Source: Falsiroseomonas stagni DSM 19981 | GTDB lineage: Bacteria; Pseudomonadota; Alphaproteobacteria; Acetobacterales; Acetobacteraceae | Reading direction: 5' to 3' | DNA length: 64,000 bases | Assembly: GCF_900114315.1 (NCBI RefSeq) | Contig: NZ_FOSQ01000009.1 | Coordinates: forward strand, 124,001-188,000 | Shown here: in pieces, positions 24,564-32,731 of the stretch | Numbering within the stretch: position 1 is the first letter of the stretch | Layout of the letters: each line of letters begins with the position of its first letter | Made by a program: the position numbers and the translations under genes | Notes under the pieces: model-generated | What the model saw: the letters and a program-made list of their open reading frames with translations, nothing else | What the model was told of the DNA's origin: nothing | The model's database searches: none

Positions 24564-25316
24564 TCAGGGGCCGGCCGCCCGGCGCCGCATCGTCATGAAC
24601 ACGCCCGCGCCCACCAGCACCGCGGCGCCCGCCCCCTGCCCCGCCGCCGCCAGCAGGTGCCGCCGCGCCGTCGCCTCGGGGGAGAGGGTGGAGATGGCGA
24701 AATAGCCGCTCTCCGGCGCCCGGACGGCAGAAGGGCCGGCAGGGGCCGGCGTCAGGCTGCCCAGCACGAACAGGGGCGCGCCGGCGGGGATCACCTCCTC
24801 CGTATAGCGCCGCGTCTCCAGCCGCCCCTGGATGGCGACGGAGGCGATGGTCGCCAGCGCCTCCCCCATCCCGGCGGCGGGCGGCGGGCCATCGCTGGTC
24901 CAGCTTTCCGTCTCCGTCCCCGTCATGGTGGCGCCCGCCGGGTCGATGCTGGCCAGGCCGGTCGCGTCCCGCAGCAGGATGGGCCGGAGGCTGGTGCCCC
25001 GCTCGATCTCCACCCAGCGCTCCTGGTCCTGCCCGGCCTGCTTGCGAAGGGCTTCCACCCGGAAGCTGAACCAGTGGCAGGCCCGGCCGGTCAGCGGCGC
25101 GGCCAGGTCGCCCTCGGGCGGCGATTCGGACCGCCCCTGCAGCGCCACGGCGCGCGGGCCCTGCCCGGCATGGGGGCCGGCGACCGGGACCAGCCGCGCG
25201 CCCCGCAGCTGCTGGCAGAGCCGCCAGGACCAGGCGCCGAAGGCGGCCAGGACCAGCCCGATCAGGGCCACCACGGCGCCAGCCCAGGCGGGCGCCTCGT
25301 CCAGCATGTCCAGCAT
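24564..25316 (-). CDS. GIDE-domain membrane protein
   Basis: The 250-residue product resembles bacterial proteins with the GIDE domain, first described in the mitochondrial E3 ligase MUL1/MAPL. It starts at ATG 25316 with an N-terminal span (residues 11-31, WAGAVVALIGLVLAAFGAWSW). It then has the GIDE-like core CHWFSFRVEAL...RWVEIERGTS..PILLRDATG, and RYTEEVIPAGAPLFVLGSL. A C-terminal span (about 222-242) precedes a short basic tail. Bacterial members lack the RING finger, so no ligase activity is implied. It is thought to be a membrane-associated scaffold or sensor, but its role is unknown. The longer frame from 25406 has no support. Confidence 0.7.
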   Translation of the reverse strand: MLDMLDEAPAWAGAVVALIGLVLAAFGAWSWRLCQQLRGARLVPVAGPHAGQGPRAVALQGRSESPPEGDLAAPLTGRACHWFSFRVEALRKQAGQDQERWVEIERGTSLRPILLRDATGLASIDPAGATMTGTETESWTSDGPPPAAGMGEALATIASVAIQGRLETRRYTEEVIPAGAPLFVLGSLTPAPAGPSAVRAPESGYFAISTLSPEATARRHLLAAAGQGAGAAVLVGAGVFMTMRRRAAGP

Positions 25317-25614
25317 CGCCCGATCCCCGCACCCGGATCGATGCTGCGCCGCCACGACAGGACCGTCCAGCCGAGCCTCGCCCCGCCCGCGGAAATCCTT
25401 CGACACGGCAGGGGATTCTTGTTATGTTCCGGCCTGCCAACATCCCTGCCACGCCCGGCGCCGCAAAGACCCCAACTAAACGTGCTAAACTGGGCTAATC
25501 GGCTAAACGGGCTTTAGAATCCGGCGGATTATCGGCCTGGATCAGGCACTTGCCGGAAACCCTAAATTTTTGAGCGATTCTAAAACGCTCTCAAGGCCCT
25601 TAGTGACCTCAATG
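25317..25614. other. 298-bp non-coding gap with short AT-rich repeats
   Basis: No protein-like frame is visible. The central part has near-repeats GCTAAACTGGGCT (25484-25496) and GCTAAACGGGCT (25502-25513), with an intervening GCTAAT. A hairpin follows at 25570-25594. The stretch is less GC-rich than its surroundings. Confidence 0.5.
25570..25594 (-). terminator. Possible terminator of the Bug-VOC transcript
   Basis: TTGAGCG (25570-25576) pairs with CGCTCTCAA (25586-25594), with a two-base bulge. On the minus strand the stem is followed by AAATTT. It sits 21 bp past the VOC stop codon and could end the leftward operon. Confidence 0.4.
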
Positions 25615-25989
25615 TCACAGCGGGACCTCCTCCCCGAAGGTGATCCGGTTGCCATCGGGATCGCGCAGCGAGAATTCGCGCAGGCCATAGTCGAAATCGG
25701 TCGGCTTCACCTCGATCGCCACGCCCCGCCCCGCGATCTCGGCATGCAGGTCATCGAGGCCCGTCACCATCACATGCAGATGCGCCTGGCCGAGGGCGGC
25801 GGGCGCGCGGGATGCCGGCATCAGGCTCAGCACCAGCGCCTCGCGCTCCACCGCCGCGTAGTGCGGCGGATCGCCGACGCGGAAACACTCGATGCAGCCA
25901 AGCATTTCCACGTAGAAGCCGATCGCCCGCGCGACGTCGCCCACCACCAGCACGGCGGACAGCGTGCGAAGCGCGGGCGGCGTGCTCAT
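25615..25989 (-). CDS. VOC superfamily (glyoxalase/bleomycin-resistance-like) protein
   Basis: This 124-residue protein has the paired beta-alpha-beta-beta-beta modules of the vicinal oxygen chelate fold. It has LSAVLVVGDVARAIGFYVEMLGC at the N-terminus, HLHVMVTGLDDLHAEIAGRG in the second module, and the hallmark FSLRDPDGNRITFGEEV at the C-terminus. Members bind a metal and catalyse isomerisation, dioxygenation or resistance reactions; the substrate here is unknown. The start ATG 25989 overlaps the stop of the upstream Bug receptor gene (ATGA), so both are in one leftward operon. Confidence 0.88.
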   Translation of the reverse strand: MSTPPALRTLSAVLVVGDVARAIGFYVEMLGCIECFRVGDPPHYAAVEREALVLSLMPASRAPAALGQAHLHVMVTGLDDLHAEIAGRGVAIEVKPTDFDYGLREFSLRDPDGNRITFGEEVPL

Positions 25990-26981
25990 TCCACGCGGAT
26001 CCCGCCATCGCGGATCACCGGCGTCCAGCGCGCGACCTCGCGCCGGATGTGGTTGGCGAAATCCTCCGGCGTGCCGCCGACCACGGCACCCGCCTGGCCG
26101 TCGAAGATGCGCTGCTTCACATCCTCCATCGCGGCGATCCGGCCGAAGACCTCGTTGATCCGGGCGGCGAGGCCCGCATCCATGCCGGCCGGCGCCACGA
26201 TGCCGTGCCACACCGCGCATTCGAAGCCCGGGAGCACGGTGGAGACGGCGGGAATGCCCGGCAGCAGCGGCGTGCCGGAGGCATTGCCCACCGCGATCGC
26301 CCGCGCATTGCCCTGCCGGATCTGCCCGATGCCGGAGGAGACGGTGGGGAAGCCGAACTGCGCGTCGCCGCGGATCAGGGCCGTCACCATCTCCGCCCCG
26401 GACCGGTAGGGGACATGCACCATCTTGATGCCCGCCTCCTTCAGGAACAGCGCCATGAAGAGATGGCTGCCATTGCCGTTGCCGGCGGAGGAATAGGTGA
26501 AGCCATCCGGCCGGGCGCGCGCCTGGTCGATCACCTGCTGCACGGTGGTCGCCGTGACCGTCGGATGCGCCATCAGCACCGCGGGCAGGTTCACGAGGTG
26601 GATGATGGGGGTGAAGGCCGTCGGCGGGTCGTAGCTCAGCGTCGGGATCAGTTCCTTGCCGATGGCATTGGCGCCGATATCGGCCATCATCAGCGTCAGC
26701 CCATCCGGCCGTTCACGCGCCACCGCGGCGCCCGCGATGGTGCCACCGGCGCCGGGCCGGTTCTCCACCACCAGCGTCTGGCCGCCCGTCACCTCGGGGA
26801 ATTTGGCGGCGACGGTGCGGGACAAGGTGTCGATCGCGCCGCCGGCGCCGAAGGGGACGATCAGGCGGATGGGCCTTTCCGGCCAGGCGCCCTGGCCGAA
26901 GGCCATGCGCGGCATCAGGGCCGGCGCGGCAAGGACAGGCAGGGCCGCAAGAATGCTGCGGCGCGAAATCGGCTGGCGCAT
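25986..26981 (-). CDS. Bug/TctC family periplasmic solute receptor
   Basis: This 331-residue exported protein of the tripartite tricarboxylate transporter receptor (Bug) family binds small carboxylates in the periplasm. The leader is RRSILAALPVLAAPALMPRMAFG. Mature-chain hallmarks are WPERPIRLIVPFGAGGAIDTLSR, VVENRPGAGGTIAGAAVA, PDGLTLMMAD, and HVPYRSGAEMVTALIRGDAQFGF. No TctA or TctB membrane subunits are near, which is common in Bug-rich genomes, where receptors outnumber transporters or act in sensing. It overlaps the VOC gene. Confidence 0.92.
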   Translation of the reverse strand: MRQPISRRSILAALPVLAAPALMPRMAFGQGAWPERPIRLIVPFGAGGAIDTLSRTVAAKFPEVTGGQTLVVENRPGAGGTIAGAAVARERPDGLTLMMADIGANAIGKELIPTLSYDPPTAFTPIIHLVNLPAVLMAHPTVTATTVQQVIDQARARPDGFTYSSAGNGNGSHLFMALFLKEAGIKMVHVPYRSGAEMVTALIRGDAQFGFPTVSSGIGQIRQGNARAIAVGNASGTPLLPGIPAVSTVLPGFECAVWHGIVAPAGMDAGLAARINEVFGRIAAMEDVKQRIFDGQAGAVVGGTPEDFANHIRREVARWTPVIRDGGIRVE

Positions 26982-27093
26982 GGTCGATATCCTCCCGGCG
27001 TTGAACTTCGCCGCAAAATGGCCGCAGACCCCCTGGCGCGCAACGGCACTTCGGCCTGTAGTCTGCGCCCTATTCTAGAGTCGGAACCTCGCC

Positions 27094-27813
27094 ATGACCT
27101 GGTCGGTCGTCGCCCATGATCCGGAGACTGGCGCCTTCGCCGTCGCCGTCACCACCTGCGCCTTCGCTGTCGGTGCCTCCTGCCCCTTCGTCCGATCGGG
27201 CGTCGGCGCCGTTTCCACCCAGTCCATGACCAACCGCTACCTCGGCCCCGCCGTGCTGGACGGCATGGCGCGCGGCCTGTCCCCCGCCGCCGCCATCGAA
27301 AGCGCCCTGGCGGCGGATGAGGGCCGGGGCCTGCGCCAGATCCACGCCGTGGACCGCCACGGCCGCAGCGCCGCCTATACGGGGAAGAACTGCGTGGAAT
27401 GGTGCGGGGATGTGACCTCCGCCCATGTCTCCTTCGCCGGCAACATGCTGGCCGGCCCCGCCGTGCTGGCCGATACCTACGCCGCCTTCGCGGCCAACCA
27501 CGACCTCAAGCTGGCGGAGCGCCTGCTGGCGGCCCTCGATGCCGGGGAAGCCGCGGGCGGAGACCGCCGCGGCCGCCAATCCGCCGCGCTGGTGCTGACG
27601 ACGACGGAGGATTTCCCGGACCTCTCCATTCGCGTCGATGACCACCCGCTGCCGCTGGTGGAACTCCGCCGGCTTTACGACATCTGGAAGCGGGAGCGCG
27701 CGCCGCATCTGCGTGAACAGCCCTCCAAGTCGCGGCCCTCCGGCATCACGGACCTCGACATCATCGAGGGCCGCTGGATCCGCCAGGGCCTCGACATCCG
27801 GCTGAGGCGCTGA
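27094..27813 (+). CDS. DUF1028 family protein
   Basis: This 239-residue protein matches DUF1028, an Ntn-hydrolase-like family. The N-terminal pattern is TWSVVAHDPETGAFAVAVTTCAFAVGA, then VGAVSTQSMTNRYLGP, GLRQIHAVDRHGRSAAYTG and HVSFAGNMLAGP. The family is common beside peptidases and transporters, and its activity is unproven; a hydrolase role is inferred from the fold. ATG 27094 follows GAACCTCGCC and lies downstream of the divergent Bug gene. It is 14 bp before an MFS gene, so the two are probably co-transcribed. Confidence 0.9.
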   Translation: MTWSVVAHDPETGAFAVAVTTCAFAVGASCPFVRSGVGAVSTQSMTNRYLGPAVLDGMARGLSPAAAIESALAADEGRGLRQIHAVDRHGRSAAYTGKNCVEWCGDVTSAHVSFAGNMLAGPAVLADTYAAFAANHDLKLAERLLAALDAGEAAGGDRRGRQSAALVLTTTEDFPDLSIRVDDHPLPLVELRRLYDIWKRERAPHLREQPSKSRPSGITDLDIIEGRWIRQGLDIRLRR

Positions 27814-27826
27814 CGGCGACAGCGGG

Positions 27827-29035
27827 ATGAAGGCCTGGGTCGCGGCGCTGTCGGCCACGCTGCTGATGCAGACGGTCGGCAGCTTCCTGAACCAGGTCAT
27901 CCCCGTGGTGGCGCCGCTGATGATGAACGACCTCGGCCTGCCGCCGCAGACCGTGGGCAATTTCTCCTCGCTCAACACCCTTGGCGCCATAGCATTTCTT
28001 CTGTTCGGCACGCCGCTGGTGGCGCGGCACGGGCCGCTGCGGATGATCCAGGCGGGTGCGGTCATCGGCAGCGTGGCGCTGGTGGTGGCCTCCCTCGGCC
28101 ATGCCTGGCTGATGCCGCTGGCGGCGCTGCTGCTGGGCTTCGGCTACGGCCCGACGGGGCCGGCCGGCAGCCGCATCCTGCAGCAGCACGCGCCGAAGCG
28201 GCACCGCGTGCTGATCTTCTCCATCAAGCAGGCGGGTGCGCCGGCGGGTGGCGCGCTGGCGGGTTTCCTCGCCGCGCCGCTGGCCGCCGCCTTCGGCTGG
28301 CAGGTGGCGATGTGGGTCGCGATCGGCATCGCGCTGTGCTGTGCCGCCTGCATCCAGCCGCTGCGCCCGGCCCTGGACGCGGAGCGTGACGAGACGCGGA
28401 GCTGGCGGGAGAGCCTGACCATCCGCCGCCTGCTGGTGCCGCTGGTGGCGCTGCGGATGCACCCAGTGCTGCCGCCCCTCACGCTCCAGGCCTTCGCCTT
28501 CGCCGGCCTCCAGGGCAGCCTGTTCAGCTTCACCGTCACCTGGCTGGTGGAGGAGCATGGGATGGGCCTGCCCGCCGCCGGCAGCATCTTCGCCGCCATG
28601 CAGCTGGCGGGCGTGACCGGGCGCCTGGTGCTGGGCTGGGCGGCGGACCGCCTCGGCGATGCCACGCGCAGCCTCGCGCTGCACGGGCTGCTGGCGGCGG
28701 GGCTTTCGGCGCTGTGGATCACCTTCGGCGCGGGCAGCCACTGGCTGGTCGCCTTCCCGCTGGCGATCCTCTCTGGCTTCACCGCGGCCAGCTGGAACGG
28801 CATCTTCCTGGCGGAGGTCGCCCGCGTCTCGCCGCCCGATCGCGTGGCGGAGGCATCGTCGGGCGCCATCCTGCTGTGTTTCCTTGGCTACCTGACGGCC
28901 CCCACCGCCTTCGCCTGGGCGGTCACCGCCACCGGCAGCTGGCGCCTGCCCTTCCTGACGGCCTGCGGCGTGCTGGCGGTGGTTTCCTGCATCGTCTTCG
29001 TGATGCGGGCTGGACGCGACGCCACGGCGCGTTAA
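27827..29035 (+). CDS. MFS transporter
   Basis: The 402-residue inner-membrane carrier has about twelve hydrophobic segments. The start is MKAWVAALSATLLMQTVGSFLNQVIPVVAP. A TM2-3 region is ASFG-like but weak, with LVARHGPLRM in the loop, and RLVLGWAADRLGD in the second half is the repeated DRxG loop motif. Short-chain acids or amino acid derivatives are possible substrates given the neighbours, but nothing in the sequence fixes this. It follows the DUF1028 gene by 14 bp and is followed by an oxidoreductase 23 bp later, so the three may share a transcript. Confidence 0.86.
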   Translation: MKAWVAALSATLLMQTVGSFLNQVIPVVAPLMMNDLGLPPQTVGNFSSLNTLGAIAFLLFGTPLVARHGPLRMIQAGAVIGSVALVVASLGHAWLMPLAALLLGFGYGPTGPAGSRILQQHAPKRHRVLIFSIKQAGAPAGGALAGFLAAPLAAAFGWQVAMWVAIGIALCCAACIQPLRPALDAERDETRSWRESLTIRRLLVPLVALRMHPVLPPLTLQAFAFAGLQGSLFSFTVTWLVEEHGMGLPAAGSIFAAMQLAGVTGRLVLGWAADRLGDATRSLALHGLLAAGLSALWITFGAGSHWLVAFPLAILSGFTAASWNGIFLAEVARVSPPDRVAEASSGAILLCFLGYLTAPTAFAWAVTATGSWRLPFLTACGVLAVVSCIVFVMRAGRDATAR

Positions 29036-29057
29036 AGCCCTGCACATACTGGGAAGG

Positions 29058-30026
29058 ATGGGGCAGATGGCGGTCAGGCTCGGCATCGTCGGCTTCGGCA
29101 TCATGGGCGAACGCCTGCTGGGCGCGGCGCGGACGCATGCGGAGGTCACGCCCGTCGCGGTCTGGGACCCATCCCCCGACGCCGCCACGCGCCTCGCCTC
29201 CATCGCGCCGGGGCTGCCGATGCTGCCCAGTGCGGAGGCGGTGATCGCGGCCTGCGACGCGCTCTATATCGCCTCGCCCCCCTCCTCCCACATCCCCCAT
29301 GCCGAGGCCGCCTTCGCCGCCGGCCGCGCCGTCTTCCTGGAAAAGCCCCTGGCGAGCGACCTGCCCGATGCCCGCCGCTTCGTCGCGGCGGCCGAGGCCT
29401 CCGGCGCCCGCGCCGCCGTCAACTTTCCGATGGCATCGTCGCCGGCCGTGGCGCAGCTTTCCGCCTGGCGCGGGGAGATCGGCAGCCCGCGGACCCTGTC
29501 CATCACAGCCGATTTCGCCAATTGGCCGCGCGCCTGGCAGATGGGCGCTTCGTCCTGGCTGGCGAAGCGCGCGGATGGCGGCTTCACGCGGGAGGTGCTG
29601 TCCCACTTCCTGTTCCTCACGCGCCGCCAGCTCGGCGCGCTGACCCTGCTCGACCGCGACGCGACCTTTCCGGACGGCGATGGGGCGGAGACGGCGGTGC
29701 GCGCCACGCTGATGGCCGGCGACACGCCCGTGGCGCTGCGCGGCGGCGTCGGCACCACCACGGCGGATGAGGCGAATGAATGGCGCCTGTCCTGCGAGGG
29801 CGGCAGCATCCGCCTGCGCGACTGGTCCTTCGCCGAGAAGCGCGACGCCGACGGCAGCTTCCGCCCCGCGCCGGACGCGCTGCCCAATGCGGAGATGCGC
29901 CCGATGGTGCTGCGCGGCCAGCTCTCCAAGCTCGCGGCGCTGACGCAGGGCGGGCGCGTCGACCTCGCCACGCTGCGGGAGGCGCTGGAAGTGCAGGAGA
30001 TCGTCGAGGCGATCCTTGCGGGCTGA
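29058..30026 (+). CDS. Gfo/Idh/MocA family oxidoreductase
   Basis: The 322-residue enzyme has the N-terminal NAD(P)-binding fold (RLGIVGFGIMGERLLGAA), the family segment ALYIASPPSSHIPHAEAAFAAGRAVFLEKPLA with the EKP motif (near residue 97), and a C-terminal beta-sheet substrate domain. These enzymes oxidise or reduce sugars, inositols and related alcohols; the substrate here is unknown. The start is ATG 29058, with ATG 29067 as an alternative three codons later. The 3' end overlaps the TTG start of the phosphatase-like gene by 11 bp. Confidence 0.88.
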   Translation: MGQMAVRLGIVGFGIMGERLLGAARTHAEVTPVAVWDPSPDAATRLASIAPGLPMLPSAEAVIAACDALYIASPPSSHIPHAEAAFAAGRAVFLEKPLASDLPDARRFVAAAEASGARAAVNFPMASSPAVAQLSAWRGEIGSPRTLSITADFANWPRAWQMGASSWLAKRADGGFTREVLSHFLFLTRRQLGALTLLDRDATFPDGDGAETAVRATLMAGDTPVALRGGVGTTTADEANEWRLSCEGGSIRLRDWSFAEKRDADGSFRPAPDALPNAEMRPMVLRGQLSKLAALTQGGRVDLATLREALEVQEIVEAILAG

Positions 30027-30654
30027 CCGCCGCGCCGTCCTGGCCCTGCTGCTGGCCGCCTTCCCCGCCGCCGCGCAGCCACGCCTGGTGCCGACCACGG
30101 CGGAAACGCCGGAGGGCGCCGCGCTGGTCGCGCGGCTGCGCGAGGGCGGGCTGGTGCTGTTCTTCCGCCATGCCGACACGCGGGGCGAGAATTGCGACAT
30201 CAGCTTCCGCATCGGCGACCGCCCCGGCCAGCGCAACATCTCCGCCAGTGGCCGCGCGCAATCCGCGCTGATCGGGCAGAGGCTGCGCGACCTCGGCATC
30301 CCGCTCGCGCAGCCGATCCTGGCCGGCCCTGTCTATCGCGCGCGGGACACGGCGGAGCACGCCTTCGGCGCCGTGGAGGTCACGGACAGCCTGCTGGCCG
30401 ATGACTATGCCGGGGCCCGCCTGGCCTGGGTGGTGGCGGAACATCGGCGCCTGTTCGGGGAGGCGCCACCCCCCGGCACCAACCGCGTCCTGGTCGGCCA
30501 CCGGACCCCCGCCATCATGGTCTTCGGCGACCCCGTCGCCGGCCGCGCCTTCCCGGAGGGCGCCGCGCTGGTCATCGACCCGCGCGGCCCCGCCATCCTC
30601 GGCATCCTGGAACTCGCGCCGCTGCCCGGCGGCGGTTTCCATCAGTGCGGCTGA
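30016..30654 (+). CDS. Secreted histidine-phosphatase superfamily protein
   Basis: The 212-residue product carries an N-terminal leader (RRAVLALLLAAFPAAAQ) and then a histidine-phosphatase-like fold. The active-site motif RHG is RHA here (FFRHADTRG), a change seen in some exported SixA-like relatives. Second-site features include YRARDTAEHAFG and VGHRTPAIMV, the latter holding the second histidine. The probable role is hydrolysis of a periplasmic phosphoester, but this is unproven. It starts at TTG 30016 and overlaps the oxidoreductase gene by 11 bp. It converges on pobA. Confidence 0.78.
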   Translation: MRADRRAVLALLLAAFPAAAQPRLVPTTAETPEGAALVARLREGGLVLFFRHADTRGENCDISFRIGDRPGQRNISASGRAQSALIGQRLRDLGIPLAQPILAGPVYRARDTAEHAFGAVEVTDSLLADDYAGARLAWVVAEHRRLFGEAPPPGTNRVLVGHRTPAIMVFGDPVAGRAFPEGAALVIDPRGPAILGILELAPLPGGGFHQCG

Positions 30655-30661
30655 TGCGCCC

Positions 30662-31840
30662 TCACACCTCGTAGGGCAGGCCGACGTAGTTCTCCGCCAG
30701 CGTCGTCATCGCCGCCTTGCTGGTCGAGACATATTGCAGTTCCGCCACCTGCACGCGGTGCTCGAAGGGGTCGTTGCCGTCGAAGCGGTGCAGCATCGAC
30801 GTCATCCACCAGGAGAAGCGCTGCCCCTTCCATATGCGGCGCAGGCAGATGTCGGAGTAGCGGTCGAGGAGATCCGTCTCCCCCTTCGCGAAGAAACGCT
30901 CCAGCCCGCGCGCCAGCACGCGGATATCGGCGATCGCCAGGTTCATGCCCTTGGCGCCGGTGGGCGGCACGATGTGGGCGCTGTCACCAGCCAGGAACAG
31001 GCGGCCGTGGCGCATCGTCTCGCACACGAAGCTGCGCATGGGCGTCACGCCCTTCTGGAAGATCTCGCCTTCCTCCAGCTCGGACCCGACGCCGAGGCGC
31101 CGGTGCAGCTCCTCCCAGATCCGCGCATCCGGCCATTCCTTGATGTCTTCCTCCGGCGTGCATTGCAGATAGAGGCGGGAGACGCTGTTGGACCGCATGG
31201 TGGCCAGCGCGAAGCCGTCGCGGTGGCGGGCATAGATCAGCTCCTCCGACACCGGCCTCGATCGCGACAGGATGCCGAGCCAGGCGAAGGGATAGATGCG
31301 CTCGAAGATCTGCAGATCCGGGATGGCGGGGCGGCAGATGCCGTGGAAGCCATCGCAGCCCCCGATGAAGGCGCAATCCAGCACATGATCCTTGCCATCA
31401 TGCCGGAAGGTGATGCGCGGGTTGTCGCTGGTGACGTCATGCACCGCCGCATCCTCCACATCGAAGAGGATCGCCGGATTGCCGGAATGCGTGCCGGCGG
31501 CGAGACGCGCGGCGATGAGGTCCTTCACCACCTCCTGCTGCCCATAGATCGTGACCACGCGGCCCGTGAGGTCCGTGACCGGGATGCGATGGCCGATGCC
31601 GTCGTAGCGCAGCTCGATCCCGTGATGGACCAGGCCCTCCCGGTGCAGGCGATCCGCGACGCCGGCTTCCGTCAGCGTGTCAACGCTGCCCTGTTCCAGC
31701 AGACCCGCCCGCACCCGTTCCTCGACGTAGGAGCGGCTGCGCGCTTCCAGCACCACGCTGTCGATGCCCTGGAGGTGGAGGAGATGCGACAGCAGCAGCC
31801 CCGCGGGGCCCGCGCCGATGATGCCTACCTGGGTGCGCAT
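30662..31840 (-). CDS. pobA: 4-hydroxybenzoate 3-monooxygenase
   Basis: The 392-residue flavoprotein converts 4-hydroxybenzoate to protocatechuate with NADPH and oxygen, feeding the beta-ketoadipate pathway. The FAD motif GAGPAG is at residues 9-14, the DG motif at CDGFHG, and the second FAD motif at GDSAHIVPPTGAKGMN. Substrate residues known from the Pseudomonas enzyme have clear counterparts with a two-residue offset: Y203 (Tyr201), R216 (Arg214) and R222 (Arg220). Ser212 appears replaced by T214. The start ATG 31840 has AGGAGG 8 nt upstream. No other aromatic-pathway gene is in the window. A palindromic operator lies just upstream. Confidence 0.93.
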   Translation of the reverse strand: MRTQVGIIGAGPAGLLLSHLLHLQGIDSVVLEARSRSYVEERVRAGLLEQGSVDTLTEAGVADRLHREGLVHHGIELRYDGIGHRIPVTDLTGRVVTIYGQQEVVKDLIAARLAAGTHSGNPAILFDVEDAAVHDVTSDNPRITFRHDGKDHVLDCAFIGGCDGFHGICRPAIPDLQIFERIYPFAWLGILSRSRPVSEELIYARHRDGFALATMRSNSVSRLYLQCTPEEDIKEWPDARIWEELHRRLGVGSELEEGEIFQKGVTPMRSFVCETMRHGRLFLAGDSAHIVPPTGAKGMNLAIADIRVLARGLERFFAKGETDLLDRYSDICLRRIWKGQRFSWWMTSMLHRFDGNDPFEHRVQVAELQYVSTSKAAMTTLAENYVGLPYEV

Positions 31841-31857
31841 GGGGAAACCTCCTGACT

Positions 31858-31872
31858 GTTATGAAGCATAAC
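31858..31872. promoter_or_regulatory. Palindromic operator in the pobA-SDR divergent region
   Basis: GTTATG-AAG-CATAAC is a perfect 15-bp inverted repeat, 18 bp upstream of the pobA start and about 110 bp upstream of the SDR gene. It overlaps a TATGCT-like -10 on the pobA side. A PobR-type or MarR/GntR-type regulator could bind it; no regulator gene is nearby. Confidence 0.5.
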
Positions 31873-31981
31873 GATTGAGCGTATCATGCCCCATTCCGCC
31901 GGCGCCGTCACGGCCCCCTTTCGCAGGGATCGGTTCCGGCCGAAGCTGCCCGCTGGCGCGGCTTTCACGGAGGAATCGGGC

Positions 31982-32731
31982 ATGGCGGATCGCAAGGTGG
32001 CGGTGGTGACGGGCGGCGCGCGGGGCATCGGCCGCGGCTGCGCCCATGCGCTGGCGGAGCGCGGCTTCGACCTGGTGCTGGTGGATCTGCTGGCGCCCGA
32101 GATGGCCAACACCAAGGCCGAGCTGGAAGCCATGGGCCGCGCCTGCCTGACCTTCGAGGCCGATGTCGCCGACCACGCCCGCGCCAAGGAAATCGCCGCT
32201 TCCGTCGAAGCGGAATGGGGCCATTGCGACGTGCTGGTGAACAACGCCGGCAAGTCCAACCCGCGCACCATCATGGAATGCCCGGAGGAGGAGTTCGACC
32301 GCACCATCGCGATCAACCTGAAATCCTGCTTCAACTACATCCAGGCCTTCGTGCCGCTGATGCAGAAGGTGGGCGGCGGGCGCATCGTGTCCATGTCCAG
32401 CCTCAATGCCCATACCGGCGGCGTCACGAGCGCGGTCAGCAAATTCGCCTATGCCAGCGCCAAGGCCGGCATCCTCGGCATGACGCGCGCGCTGGCCAAG
32501 GAACTCGGCCCCGACATCGCCGTGAACGCCGTATGCCCGGGCGTGATCGAGACGGAGATCGGCAACACCCTGACCCGGTCGCGCGGCGCGGAATTGGCCA
32601 AGAAGATCGCGCTGGGGCGCGTCGGCAAGCCGCAGGACGTGGCGCGCGTCGTCGCCTTCCTGGCGGCGGAGCAGCCGAACTTCATCACCGGCCAGCACAT
32701 CGTCATCGATGGGTTCCAGTGGGAGATCTGA
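31982..32731 (+). CDS. Short-chain dehydrogenase/reductase (SDR)
   Basis: The 249-residue classical SDR has the cofactor motif TGGARGIGRG near residue 11, NNAG in the core, a catalytic serine in SMSSLNAHTGG, and the YxxxK pair in YASAKAG. The C-terminal FITGQHIVIDGFQWEI is typical of the FabG-like group. It should reduce a ketone or oxidise an alcohol with NAD(P)H; the substrate is unknown. ATG 31982 is preceded by CACGGAGGAATC, a good ribosome site; an upstream in-frame start at 31886 adds an unlikely leader. Its 3' end overlaps the TNT-domain gene by 13 bp. Confidence 0.9.
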   Translation: MADRKVAVVTGGARGIGRGCAHALAERGFDLVLVDLLAPEMANTKAELEAMGRACLTFEADVADHARAKEIAASVEAEWGHCDVLVNNAGKSNPRTIMECPEEEFDRTIAINLKSCFNYIQAFVPLMQKVGGGRIVSMSSLNAHTGGVTSAVSKFAYASAKAGILGMTRALAKELGPDIAVNAVCPGVIETEIGNTLTRSRGAELAKKIALGRVGKPQDVARVVAFLAAEQPNFITGQHIVIDGFQWEI

